A stretch of 64,000 nucleotides of DNA from Acetobacteraceae bacterium. GTDB lineage: Bacteria; Pseudomonadota; Alphaproteobacteria; Acetobacterales; Acetobacteraceae. The translations under genes were made by a program, and so were the position numbers. The DNA lies in NCBI GenBank assembly GCA_039613835.1, contig CP154827.1, positions 1,334,501 to 1,398,500 on the forward strand, read 5' to 3'. The notes under the pieces are model-generated. The model was given only the letters and a program-made list of their open reading frames with translations, had not been told where the DNA came from and did no database searches. Positions 1 to 10,669 of this stretch are shown in pieces. The first letter of the stretch is position 1. Each line of letters starts with the position of its first letter.

Positions 1-462
1 GACGCCGTGTTAGGTCATAAGGTGCAGGATGTGGGCCTGCATGTTGCCCTTGCCCCCTGCCTGACGGAAACGACCGTCGCGGAGGCAGATTGGGCCGCGC
101 TTTTCCATCATGAACTGCGCTGGGGCCGGACCATTAAAAACCTTGAACCGTTGGGTTATGCTCTCTCTTCAACGCAGTTGTCCCTTTTCTGGGCGATGCT
201 GTGCGTCGTTACGAGCGGCCTGGCAGGGGACGCGATCTTATTCCTCCTTGCAAGCTGGCTGATCCGGGCGCTGGCCGCCCACGCCATTAACCGTGCCCTG
301 GGCCGACCTGACTGGCGCCTGAGCGCCACCTTACCATTACGGGACTGGTTTTCAGCGCTGATCATGCTATGTAGCCTCCGCTGCAGACGTGTGGCCTGGC
401 GCGGGAAGCACCTGCACATACGCCGTCATGTTCGTGCAACATCAGCGCGGCCAAAAGGCTGA
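1..462 (+). CDS. hpnI: HpnI-like hopanoid glycosyltransferase, C-terminal part
   Basis: The frame is open from base 1, so the gene begins before the window; only about 153 C-terminal residues are present. The visible part has the motif around HHELRWGRTI and then two or three hydrophobic segments (roughly residues 55-110), as in the membrane-bound family-2 glycosyltransferase HpnI. HpnI transfers N-acetylglucosamine to bacteriohopanetetrol. The identification rests mainly on context: it is followed directly by a radical-SAM gene and a YdjC-type deacetylase in the known hpnI-hpnJ-hpnK order. No lesion is seen in the visible part. Confidence 0.8.
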   Translation, partial: DAVLGHKVQDVGLHVALAPCLTETTVAEADWAALFHHELRWGRTIKNLEPLGYALSSTQLSLFWAMLCVVTSGLAGDAILFLLASWLIRALAAHAINRALGRPDWRLSATLPLRDWFSALIMLCSLRCRRVAWRGKHLHIRRHVRATSARPKG

Positions 463-586
463 TCGCGGGTAAAGAGACTTGTCTCGGACGCCCTGCATGC
501 TTAGATGAACGGTTCTAGACGGTTTTCTGGCGGGTCCGCTTAAAACTTCCACCGCAACTTTGTGACTTTGAGAGGTCGGCTGTCCC

Positions 587-2013
587 ATGATGCGCACGCT
601 TTTTCTTCAACCACCATCATTTGACGGGTTTGACGGAGGTGCTGGCTCCCGCTACCAGGCGAAAAGGGAGATCCGTTCCTTCTGGTTCCCGACATGGCTG
701 GCGCAACCCACGGCGATGGTTGAAAATTCGCGCCTCATTGATGCGCCGCCCGCGCGCATGGGTATCGAGCCCATTCTTGAAGATGTGAAAAATCGCGACC
801 TTGTTGTGATGCACACCTTGACGCCGTCTTTTACATCCGACGTACGGGTTGCGCAGATGCTCAAGGACGTCAATCCTAATCTTAAATCGGCATGGTCGGG
901 GCGAAAGTCGCTGTCCAGCCGGATGAGAGCATGGCCAAAGGCACGCCGATCGATTTCGTGGCGCGCAACGAATTTGATTTTACGATCAAGGAAATCGCGG
1001 AAGGGCGTGATTTCAAGGATGTGGATGGCATCACCTGACGCGATAAAAACGGTGTCATCACCGCAAATCGTGATCGCGCCATGATTGAGGACATGGACAG
1101 CCTGCCCTTCGTGACGGAGGTCTATAAGCGTGACCTTCGTATAGAAGATTACTTCATCGGTTACCTCATGCGCCCCTATATCTCGATTTATACGGGGCGC
1201 GGCTGCAAATCACGCTGCACATTCTGCCTCTGGCCGCAAACGGTGGGCGGGCATCGTTACCGCACGCGCAGCCCGGAGCATGTGGCGGCGGAGATCCGCC
1301 TGGCCAAACAATATTTCCCGCAGGTTCGGGAATTCATGTTCGATGATGACACGTTTACGGATAACCTGCTGCGGGCGGAAGCCATCGCGCGGGAGATGGG
1401 CAAACTCGGCGTCACATGGTCCTGCAATGCCAAGACCAATGCCCCTTATGAGACGCTAAAAGTCATGAAGGAGAACGGTCTGCGCCTTCTCCTCGTCGGG
1501 TATGAAAGCGGCAATCAGCAGATCCTGCACAATATCAAGAAGGGTATGCGCGTCGAAACCGCCCGTGAGTTTACGAAAAACTGCCATAAACTGGGCATCA
1601 AAGTGCATGGCACGTTTATTGTCGGCCTGCCTGGAGAAACAAAAAAGACCATCCGCGAGACGATCAACTTCGCCAAGGATATTAATCCGCACACGTTGCA
1701 AGTGTCCCTCATCGCACCTTATCCGGGCACGTTCCTGCATAAGCAGGCGACGGAAATTGGCTGGTTCAATGAGTCCGAGGCTGAGCTCATTGATGAAAAC
1801 GGTGTTCAGATCGCGGCGCTGGAATATCCGCATCTTTTCCACACAGAGATCTTCAACTCTGTTGAGGAATTTTATCGGAAATTCTATTTCCGCGCGCCGA
1901 AAATCGCCTCAATCGTCAATGAAATGGTGCGCAGCCCGCAAATGATGAAGCGTCGCCTGCGGGAAGGTCTGGAATTCTTCCAGTTTCTGCGGGACCGTAA
2001 CCGGGCGGCGTAA
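587..2013 (+). pseudogene. hpnJ: Hopanoid radical-SAM protein HpnJ, broken by a frameshift and a stop
   Basis: HpnJ is the radical-SAM enzyme that converts hopanoid-bound glucosamine into the cyclitol ether headgroup. The N-terminal 100 residues (B12-binding-like region, start MMRTLFLQPPSFDGFDGG) read in frame from 587. After the motif VNPNLK at about 886 the frame is lost; restoring one A to the AAA run at 884-886 gives the continuation IGMVGAKVAVQPDE. That frame then meets an in-frame TGA at 1036-1038, between DGIT and RDKNGV. The radical-SAM core follows intact from 1081, with the cluster motif CKSRCTFC at about 1204-1227 and no further lesion to 2013. The two independent lesions make a functional product unlikely. 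Reinitiation at the ATG at 1081 could yield a 310-residue radical-SAM domain without its N-terminus. Confidence 0.9.
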
Positions 2014-2019
2014 CGCTTT

Positions 2020-2904
2020 ATGCGTAAACTCATTGTCTCAGCTGATGATTTCGGGCTGAGCGAGGAGGTCAATGAGGCGGTTGAACGTGCCCATCGGGAG
2101 GGCCTGCTTTCAACCGCCAGCCTGATGGTCGCGGGGCCTGCCGCGTCTGATGCCATCAAACGGGCGCGCCGCCTTCCTGACTTGCTGGTCGGGTTACATT
2201 GCGTCCTGGTGGAAGGCAATGCGCTAAGCCCCTTTCAAGATGTCTCCCATATTGCGGAAGAGACGGGGGAAGGACGCGCCGCATTTCATGGTCGGCAGGC
2301 GGCCCTCGGTATGCGCTATTTTTTTCATCCCGCAGCAAGGCGGGAATTGCGTCGGGAAATCCGCGCCCAGTTTCGGACTTTTACCGCGTCCGGCTTACGG
2401 TTGGACCATGCCAATGCGCATAAACACATGCACCTCCACCCCACAATTGGCCGGTTGATGATTCGGATCGGGGCGGAATACGGGTTGCGCCACATTCGCT
2501 TACCGATTGAGCCCGCTTCCCCCATTGATGCTGTCACCCCGCATCAGGATGGCTTTGGCGCAAAAGCCATGCGTCAATGGTGTCGTATCTTGCGCTGGCA
2601 GATCCACCGCGCAGGCATGACAACGAATGACTGGTGCTTCGGGCTTGCCTGGAGCGGCGCCATGACGCCATCGCGCGTGGCGGCGCTCATGCCATATCTC
2701 CCGCCGGGACTTTCCGAAATTTACTTCCATCCCGCAACGGGCAGAAACATGCTGATTTCCTCAATCATGCCGGATTACCAGCATGAGGCAGAGCTTGATG
2801 CCCTGCTTACCCCCGCATTTCGTGACGCTGTCCGGGCCAATCGGATCAATCTGGCGACATGGAGCGGTCACGCCGCCATCCAGCAGGCCATGATGCGCGC
2901 TTGA
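2020..2904 (+). CDS. hpnK: Hopanoid deacetylase HpnK (YdjC/ChbG family)
   Basis: This is an intact 294-residue YdjC-like carbohydrate deacetylase. The N-terminal metal motif SADDFG is at residues 6-11, and the second metal-binding cluster HANAHKHMHLHP lies near residues 130-141. In hopanoid biosynthesis HpnK removes the acetyl group from the N-acetylglucosamine added by HpnI, giving bacteriohopanetetrol glucosamine, the substrate of HpnJ. The start codon lies 6 bases after the hpnJ stop, so the genes are co-transcribed. Because hpnJ is broken, the pathway is predicted to stop at the HpnK product. Confidence 0.92.
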   Translation: MRKLIVSADDFGLSEEVNEAVERAHREGLLSTASLMVAGPAASDAIKRARRLPDLLVGLHCVLVEGNALSPFQDVSHIAEETGEGRAAFHGRQAALGMRYFFHPAARRELRREIRAQFRTFTASGLRLDHANAHKHMHLHPTIGRLMIRIGAEYGLRHIRLPIEPASPIDAVTPHQDGFGAKAMRQWCRILRWQIHRAGMTTNDWCFGLAWSGAMTPSRVAALMPYLPPGLSEIYFHPATGRNMLISSIMPDYQHEAELDALLTPAFRDAVRANRINLATWSGHAAIQQAMMRA

Positions 2905-2969
2905 CAACGGCAGACGGCACAAAAACAAATCCTGCGTCGTCACCGTCTGTCATTATTCAGGAAGCAGGT

Positions 2970-3296
2970 TCAGAGGAGTGAATCGACCCAGGCTTTGAGT
3001 TGGCTCTTGGGAAGCGCACCAGTCTTTTGACCGACAACTTCACCTTTATTGAAGAGGATCAAAGTCGGGATGCTGCGCACGCCGAAACGTGTCGGGGCCT
3101 CCGGATTATCATCGATATTGAGCTTGGCGACGGTGAGTTTCCCACCATATTCCGAGGCGATTTCTTCCAGGGCCGGGGCGATCATTTTGCATGGTCCGCA
3201 CCATTCAGCCCAAAAATCCACGAGAACCGGCCCTTCCGCCTTTAACACGTCAGATTCAAATTTTTTATCGTCAACAGGTCGGGTATAGGCACTCAT
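2970..3296 (-). CDS. trxA: Thioredoxin
   Basis: This is a 108-residue thioredoxin with the active site WCGPCK at about residues 30-35, the cis-proline segment [13 protein letters not shown], and the usual family length. It reduces protein disulfides in the cytoplasm. A longer frame extends 44 codons upstream to 3428, but the ATG at 3294-3296 is preferred: it is preceded at 8 bases by GGAG and gives the canonical N-terminus [10 protein letters not shown]. It lies downstream of addB-addA on the same strand, a common alphaproteobacterial arrangement, although a small opposite-strand gene now intervenes. Confidence 0.95.
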   Translation of the reverse strand: MSAYTRPVDDKKFESDVLKAEGPVLVDFWAEWCGPCKMIAPALEEIASEYGGKLTVAKLNIDDNPEAPTRFGVRSIPTLILFNKGEVVGQKTGALPKSQLKAWVDSLL

Positions 3297-3681
3297 GACG
3301 GCATCTCCAAAAGTTACTTCCAAAAGAATATCAATGCCTCGACTATGGGTAATCCGGCAACGGAGTTCAAGCCCGCGCAGGGTCAGGGCCCCATTCACCA
3401 TGGAGTGTAACGCCCCAGATCGCGGCATTATGCATTGAAGATGATCGAAATCACATCACCTTTCGCATCTCAATGGGTCTCTAAAAATGGTCAGGTTTGT
3501 TCAACATTGACCCGCCTCATCGCCTCTCCAACCGTTATGGTGGGCGAGATATTGGACATTTACATGTAAAACTCTTATGACATTCTTAGCTTCTCCTAAA
3601 TACGGGCCTCACGCCTGTAAATCTCCTGTCTCAAAACAGACAGGCGCTTGAGATGAGTGACTAGCGATATTATGCTCCGGG
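3297..3681. other. Gene-free stretch
   Basis: These 385 bases lie between the divergent starts of trxA and the small membrane protein. I see no convincing coding frame, RNA gene or repeat. It presumably holds the trxA promoter, but I cannot point to clear -35/-10 elements. Confidence 0.5.
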
Positions 3682-3921
3682 ATGACGGCTTTGCGCGACT
3701 GGTTTCCGATTGAACGATTCATTATGTGGCTGCCCGAAAGCACCAAGGGTCGGGCTGTCATGCTCCTCCTCTTTTTCCCGATTTTTTCGCTCATCCCAAT
3801 TATTCTGACCTATAGTCTCGGCGTGATGATGATTGTCGTCCTGGGCAATTTCCTCATCATCCCGGCACTTTTATGGTGGGCCGTCAAAACGACCAGCCGT
3901 CGCCCCCTTTCCCACCTTTAG
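3682..3921 (+). CDS. Small predicted membrane protein
   Basis: This 79-residue open frame has two closely spaced hydrophobic stretches (about residues 26-45 and 47-66: MLLLFFPIFSLIPIIL, then MMIVVLGNFLIIPALLWW), a short amphipathic N-terminus and a basic tail. This looks like a two-helix membrane hairpin. The upstream ribosome-binding site is weak; an internal ATG at 3724 is an alternative start. I do not recognise the family. It sits between divergently oriented trxA and the addA wreck. The coherent hydrophobic pattern suggests a real gene, but it could be an unselected frame. Confidence 0.45.
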   Translation: MTALRDWFPIERFIMWLPESTKGRAVMLLLFFPIFSLIPIILTYSLGVMMIVVLGNFLIIPALLWWAVKTTSRRPLSHL

Positions 3922-3961
3922 GTCTTTCCTCAAACGGGGTAAAGGTGGTAGGGATCGTCAC

Positions 3962-6900
3962 TCAAAAATGAAGCATTTCAGGCTGTAAAATCGTCACGCG
4001 CGCCCCTTCCGTCCAGACGAGGGAGGCCACGATTTCCTTAGGTCTGTAAATCTGCCGTAAAATCGCCGCATAGGCGACCATTTGCCGACGATAGGTTTCG
4101 GGCACAGCATCAAGACGCTGCGGGGCCTCTGATTGGTCTTGAAATCACAGATATAAAGTCGCCCTTTTGTAAAAGCGTAGCGATCCACCTGCCCAACAAT
4201 CACACTCTCCCCGACAAGCCCTGCAATCGTTTGCTCCGCCCTTGAATGCGGTCCGAAAAGGGGTTTCAACTTCGGGTGGTCAATGACACTCAGCACGTCA
4301 TCCGCGAGACGCGATCTTGTTGCCTCATCGAGGCCGAAACCGTCTGACCCAACCATCTCAGGGCGCGTGCCTCTCCGCCTCCGGTAAATCCGGCAGAAAC
4401 TGCAATAAACGGTGCATAATGAGTCCACGGCGCAGCGCCTGCGCGTGCGGCCCCGGCGATGTCATGTCCAGAGGCGAGCGTGAAGGCGGGGTCGGGCCAA
4501 AAACATTTCCCTCAGGTCGGCTCGGTGCCAGAGGGCGCACAATGCGCGGTTCATTCCCCGGTGGCTGGGGCCGCCATAAGGGGGTCTGCCCGAAAATGGC
4601 GGGCAAAGGCGTCGGATCGGCATTTTCTTCCGACTTTTCGCCCACCGCGCTGCTCTCACCGGATGCGCTGGCCATGTCGACGTCAATTTTCGGCGGCGGC
4701 AGAATTTCGTGAATGAGGGTCTGCCCCGCCCAACCTTGCGCGAAATCTTCCTCTCGCGTTGGTAATTGCGCAAATCCCTCGGCGCAGAGACCGTACAGTC
4801 ATCGGCCTCATGGCCTTTTTTGCCCGGCTCCCATCCGCAATGACAAGCCAGTCCTTTGCCCGTGTCAGCGCAACGTAAAGCAGGAGATGGCTCTCCTCCC
4901 GCATGGCTTTGACGCGCTCCTCCTTTGCCGCGGCAATGGCGGGGGCATAGCTGGCACCGCTTACCGTCATGAAAGACACATCGACCGCACCATCTTTTAC
5001 GGTGATATAGCTCTCCTGCCCCCGCCCGGCCGCCAATGCCATAAGCGACTCATCGGAGAGATCACCCAGCGGCGAAGTCAGCACGGTGGCGAGTTTCAGA
5101 TCGTCCTGCGGCAGAAGGAGCACCTCCGCAAGGACAATCATATCCTGCACGGCAAGCTGGTCGGTCAAACTGGCACGGATAAGGGTCGCCACGTCAATAT
5201 TGGCAGACTTCAAAGCGCGGACCAGCGTCCAAAGGAAGGGTGACCGACGCCGCACGAGGATGAGCACATTCCCGGGCGTAAGTGGCGGCTGACCGGGGCG
5301 GGCGCCTGGCCGAGATGTTCCCGCAGCCACATGGCAACGGCACCCGCCATACGTTGCGCGGTCAGGCGGGACGGATTGGCGCGCATGGCTGGCTTCCATG
5401 GGTCAATCGCCTCATCCTTCTCCGCGCGCAGGAGTTTCGGCCAGATCTCGACACGGCCCCAATTTCCCTGCCGCGCCGGGCGATGGCGGGGTATGCCGGT
5501 CTCATCATCCTCCTGAAACGCCGCCATCCCTTCCGCAGCCAGTGGGTTGGCAAAAACCGCATCGACGAGTTGCAGGACCGGCGCGCTGGAGCGGAACGAC
5601 ACGTCAAGGCTGGGCGCACGCCATTTCTGGTTCGCCTGACGCACGCGCGCACTGAAATCGGCGCGCGCATCCAGAAAAGCCCGCGGCTTCGCCCCTTGAA
5701 AGCTGAAAATGGATTGCTTGAAGTCACCCACCGCGAAAATCGTGCGCGGTCGCAGCGCGTGGCTTTCCCGCACAGACACGCCGGAGAAGAAATCCTCCGT
5801 CAGGACGCGGGCAATATCCCATTGCGCAGGCGACGTGTCCTGAACCTCATCAAGTAGAAGATGGTCAATGCCCCCATCAAGCCTGAAGAGCACCCAGGCC
5901 GCGCCGGGGTCCCGCAGGAGGTTCTGGGTCGCGGCGATGAGATCCTCATAATCGACCAGGCCGCGCCGCGCCTTGTCACCATCGAGACGGCGCAACGCGC
6001 CGAAAATCAGTGCAAGGCTGGTGATGCTTAAATGATAAACCTCAAGCAGCTGATATTGCCGCAGGGCCGCAATAAATCGCTCAGCTTCGCTTTCAATCGC
6101 GGCGATCAGATGCGCATGAGAGTCCTGATATTTTTTGCTGGCATAAGCGACGGGTTTGAGAGGCGTATCCTTCAATGTCAGCAGGAGTTTGCGCCAGGCT
6201 TCAACGTCCCGCGCCGCCACCGGTGTTCTCAGCCACAACATCATCGCTTCAAGCCGCGCGCGTGCAGCTGGTGTTCCGAATTCGGCGAGCTGTTTCACAG
6301 CGTCACGCAGCCCGGCTTCATCGTGCGGCGTCCGGCAGGCTTTGAGAGTCGCGGATAGATCATCATGTTCAAGCGTCAAAAGACGCCGACAGGTCGTTTC
6401 CAGATCTTCCATCGTTGCGGAAAACATGTGCCGGAACCCACGCAGGGACCCGCGCGCGCTATATAATTTTGCGGCGAACTCTTTGACCGAGTCATATTCC
6501 CGCTTCTGGCTCAGCGCGGCGAAACGCTCTCCCAAATCTCTGGATGCGGTCTCCAGAATTTCCGTTTCCAGCGCCTGATGAAGGGCGGAGGCGGTATCGG
6601 GATCTTCCATCAGCTGAAATTGCGGCGCGATTGCCGCCTCAAGCGGGAAACGTCTTAAAAGGGACTGGCAGAAAGCGTGGATCGTCCCGATCCGCATCCC
6701 ACCCGGGCAATCCAGCACCTGCGCGAACAAGGCGCGCGCCGCATTGCGCGTCGCCTCTGAACATGGCACGTCTAGCTTGCGCAATTCTTGATCAAGCTTG
6801 TCTTCACGCATCGTGACCCACCGCCCCAATACGGATTGAAGGCGCGTTGCCACATCTCCGCGGCGGCGGCTTTCGTATAGGTCAGGCTCTGGATCCGAGC

Positions 6901-7155
6901 GGGATCGATACCGGGGATGATCAGCATGTGGCCGGTCCTCGGGTCCGGCTCTGCCAATGGCAGCATTAGGCGCAATAACCGGTCGATCAATAATTTGGTT
7001 TTACCACTCCCCGCCGAGGCGGATACAAAAACGGAAGCGCGCGGATCAGAAGCGTCGCGCTGAAGCCGCTCCGCCCGCGCGACGGCATCATCCAATGGCG
7101 CAGCGTCACTAAGGCGGACGTCAGGCCCATCACAGGCAGCGCTTGGTTCATTCAT
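3962..7155 (-). pseudogene. addA: AddA helicase-nuclease, multiply frameshifted and deleted
   Basis: AddA is the helicase/nuclease subunit of the AddAB double-strand-break resection complex. The start at 7153-7155 (MNEPSAACDG) overlaps the addB stop. The Walker A motif SASAGSGKTKLL is intact, as are LIATQNLL, the DEVQDTS Walker B and the late helicase motif LLYVALTRAKD. The C-terminal nuclease region, including the VGQVDR and YICDFKT segments, is recognisable. At least five frame changes are needed, near 6850, 5300, 4800, 4370 and 4125, to read to the TGA at 3962-3964. In addition, the stretch between GDLSDESLMALAAGRG and REESHLLLYVALTR is far too short: the segment with the VHGAKGL-type helicase motif is missing, probably well over 100 residues. 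The gene is dead. Confidence 0.92.
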
Positions 7156-10023
7156 CCGTCTCCGCGCTGATACGCCACTCCTTGACACGGGCCAGATGGC
7201 CGTAATCATCAAAGCGCGGCGCATATTCCGGATAAGGTTGCGCGATATAAGGCATGTCCGGGTCATCATATTGCGCCGCCCAGTCTTCGAGCCGCCGCAC
7301 GCGATCCTCAGCTTCTTCGGCAATGTCGCCCTCCGACCCACCGGCAATGACGACGATGCGATCTGACGCCGCATTGCCTGAGACGCGCCAATATTCCAAC
7401 GATGTGAAACCTTGTGCGGTAATGCCGTCAAAGGCACCACGCAGGATCATCGCCGCTTCCAGCCAGAGTGCGAGGCCCAGTCTGAATCCGCATCCTTGCG
7501 TTTCGGCGGTTGACCCGTCTTGTAATCAATCACGCAGACCTGCCCCAACCCATCACAATCAATACGATCCGCGCGCGCTTTCAGATCAAACCCGCCCTGC
7601 GGCGCGTCCAGACGCAATTTGCCGGCGGCTTCCCCCAGGATTGCGCCGGGCGGAAGTCCCGTCCCGCCTCAAACGCCACAATTTCTGTCGCAATCAGGGT
7701 GAAGCGGCCCCGCCACCAGGCCCGCATGGCAGGCCGCATCGGCGATCGCGCCAGTCTCTCATGCAGCAAGCGCGTCAGATGGCCGATATCCCGCTTCTGG
7801 CCCTGAAGCCACTCCGCGAGAGCTTCATGCACAATGTCTCCGATATCTGCCCGCCCCGACGGGGCGTCGATAGCATCAAGAGGGCGCAGTTTGAGGATAT
7901 GTCGCGCATAGATGGCGTAAGGGTCACGCAGCCACGTATCGATTTCCGTGACGCTAAGGCGGCGGAGACGAAGCGGCACGGGTGGGCGCGGCGCAGGTTG
8001 CGCGGCGGGCGTCGTCGGCCCCACAGGCTGATCGAATCGAACGCGCCCGCGCCAATATCATGTTCCGACGCAGGCAGGCCGATTTTGAGGCGTATGGGTC
8101 AGCTCAACCAAGGGCTCGGCTCAGCAACGCGGGGCCAGATCTGCTCTTCCAGTCCGGCCAGTACGGCGAGGTCAAAACGTTGCAGCCGCGCTTCAATGAG
8201 GCCAAGAATATAGACGCGCGGATGCAAAGCGCCCCCTCGCGCCCGCGCAGAATGTGCTGGCCCATCACGGATTGCCCCTACGTGGAAGCCGCCAGAAATG
8301 CGGGCAGGGTCGCAAAACCCTGCGCCCCGAGCAGCTCGGTAAATTGCACAAGGCCGGAGAGATGCTCAGCCAAAGCGTGCCCCGCTTCACCGAACCATAA
8401 ACGATCCGCTCCTTCCGTTTCCGGCGTGCTGGCCAGAGCCTCCGCAACGTTGATCAACCGCGTCAGTAAGGTCGGAAGAGGCCCATCCCCGCATGTCAGA
8501 AGCGGATCGAGGATTTTCTCCAGGCGATCAATGAAGTCCTCAGGCGCAACGGGTTGATCAGGTCGATCCGCCAGATCGGCTTCACACCATCGCCCCCATC
8601 GCGGCAGCGCAGGCGCAGCCCTTCAAAACCCGGTGGTGGAGCGGGACCGCGGAGGACCATGCGCTCCAACTTGCGGGCACTTGCGCGGCAGGCGCCCTGC
8701 GTCATTCCACAGGCTGTAAGCGGGTGTTTCAGAAGCGCCAATAACGGGACGGGCGCGAGGTCCGACGCGACAGCTTCAGCAAGCAGGCGGATGAAAACGG
8801 CTGAGGGCGTCAAAGCGAGTACCTCACCCGCACTATCCATCCGCGACAATGCCGAAGCGCAGCAGCTCTACGGAAACACGACGGGCGATCTGGCGATCCG
8901 GCGTGATCAGGGCCACACGATGGCCGGGTTTCTCAAGCGCCTCACGCAGGGCAGGATCATGGCAATGGCGCAGGCTTCCTGCTGCGGATCTTCACAATTC
9001 AGACTCGATAAACCAGCCAGATCACAGGGTTGCGGGTCACGCATCCATTGCGCCATACCGGCTGCGGGCGTCAGGGCGGCGCGCAACATGGCAACCCGGC
9101 CTTCCGGAACTGGGTCAACCCACGGAAAACCCTGTGACCAGAGAGGAAGATCCCCTCTTTCCGCCCCCATCGCGTCCAAAATCGCCTTCAGGCCCGCTTG
9201 CGGGCGGCTTTCAGGGAGATCTGCCCAGAGCACGTCCTCCAAACTCCTGATCCAGTCCCGGCAGCACCACGCAACCGCCTGACAGGTTGGCAACCGTCGA
9301 GAGAAACATCCCGACGGCGCTTGCAATATCCGTAAATCCGACAGCCCAAATCGGCAGGGTGGGCTGCGCCGCGGCCCAAGCGGCCATCATCACCTTGACG
9401 ACGTGATTTTGACGCGCCACCGGATTGGTAATACCCCCCTCCGTCAGATATTCCAGCCAGAACGCCGTGACGATTTTGTTTTGAGGAAATCAAGGCAGCG
9501 CTGCCAGTGCGCGGCGAATTCGCCATCATCCGCCTCTGGCAATCGCGCGGCGAGGTCAATTTTCCGCGCGCTCTGCATCATTTATGAGATTCGCGAGCGC
9601 CTGGGCGAGGCTCCATGCCTGATCCAGCTCCGGACGCACCGCAAACGCATCGCCCGACCGTAAAACCAGTGAAGATAGAGCGGCCAGACGCTGCATTTCG
9701 TCACATGCGGGCGGCAGGATCAGAAGCGCATCAAGAGCGAACCTCAATTCCTTGTCGGAGCCTATTGCAGGCACATATTGCGGGCGGAGCGTGAACTCCA
9801 TAATTTTTTCAAGTTCGGAAAACGGGACGATCCGCGGCAGCAACATGGCCTCGCCATCGCACAGCCGCAGGAAAGCTTCTGAGACCTGCATGGCGGCGCG
9901 ACGATTAGGGACGATGATGACGCCGTCAGCCTCCCGATGCGCCTCCCCTGCCATGATGCGTTGCCATTGACAGGCAACGACGTCGAAAAAACTGTCAGAA
10001 GCCGCGACCGCGACCACACTCAT
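7148..10023 (-). pseudogene. addB: AddB nuclease subunit, multiply frameshifted
   Basis: AddB partners AddA in RecBCD-like end resection. The N-terminus (MSVVAVAASDSFFDVVA) reads from 10023 for about 155 codons with the conserved IIVPNRRAAM segment, then is lost near 9560. Further pieces read in different frames at about 8907-9326, 8496-8849, 7581-8024 (start of the PD-(D/E)XK nuclease region, LRLRRLSVTEIDTWLRDPYAIYAR in two parts) and 7148-7450 (C-terminus). The overall span of about 958 codons matches the family, so the damage is by small indels. The 5' end overlaps tsaE by 29 bases and the 3' end overlaps addA by 8 bases, consistent with an ancestral tsaE-addB-addA operon. Confidence 0.9.
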
Positions 10024-10492
10024 GCCATCCGGAGATCATGATGTCGCGGGGGCCGTTCTCGACGCTTTTCACCGTATCTTTTACGCTATGCGCCTTGTCC
10101 GGCTCGGATAAATGAATATGCAGGGCATGGGCCGGCAGATATAGACCGGCTTTTTCCGGCCATTCCACCAGCATGATGGCCCCCTCATCCGCATCCAGCC
10201 CGAGTTCCTGCATGGCATCCACCGCGTCAAGGCGCCAGAGGTCATAATGGACGATATCGCCCGATGGCAGATTATAAAGCTGAACCAGCGCGAAAGTGGG
10301 GCTCGGCACATCCAGTTTCGCGTCACCCGCCCGGGCGCGGATGAAAGCCCGCGCGAATACCGATTTCCCCACACCCATTTCGCCATGAAGCGCGATGACG
10401 TCACCCGACATCGTCACGTGCGCGACTTTTCGTGCGAGGGCTTCTGTTTCTTTCATGCTGGCCACATGGTAGCGCAAGGGTTGTTCTGTCAT
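9995..10492 (-). CDS. tsaE: tRNA t6A biosynthesis ATPase TsaE
   Basis: This is an intact 165-residue P-loop protein. The Walker A motif GEMGVGKSVFAR is at about residues 37-48, followed by VPSPTFALVQLY and the conserved HYDLWRL segment of the YjeE/TsaE family. It supports TsaB/TsaD in making N6-threonylcarbamoyladenosine on ANN-decoding tRNAs and is essential in most bacteria. Its 3' end overlaps the dead addB start by 29 bases, so the functional gene is the first cistron of an otherwise decayed operon. Confidence 0.94.
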   Translation of the reverse strand: MTEQPLRYHVASMKETEALARKVAHVTMSGDVIALHGEMGVGKSVFARAFIRARAGDAKLDVPSPTFALVQLYNLPSGDIVHYDLWRLDAVDAMQELGLDADEGAIMLVEWPEKAGLYLPAHALHIHLSEPDKAHSVKDTVKSVENGPRDIMISGWHECGRGRGF

Positions 10493-10669
10493 CCTGCCTA
10501 CTTAACATGAAAAAGATGATGATGCGCGTGCGTTGTGCTGTGAAACAGCCCGGAACCGCACCCTCACCCCGCATGATGATGAGAGAACGGACTCTCAATG
10601 CCTGACGCTTTAAGCCGAGACGATGCGTTCGGTTTCTGATAAGCAACGGCGGGGCGCGATAGATAATAG

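Noticed and set aside
2905..2969. Intrinsic terminator between convergent hpnK and trxA.
   Set aside because: Only a short CAGACGG/CCGTCTG pairing with a long loop and no T-run is present.
7254..8213. A 319-codon plus-strand frame over addB.
   Set aside because: It is antisense to the recognisable AddB C-terminal pieces and has low-complexity Arg/Pro/Ser composition typical of a shadow frame.
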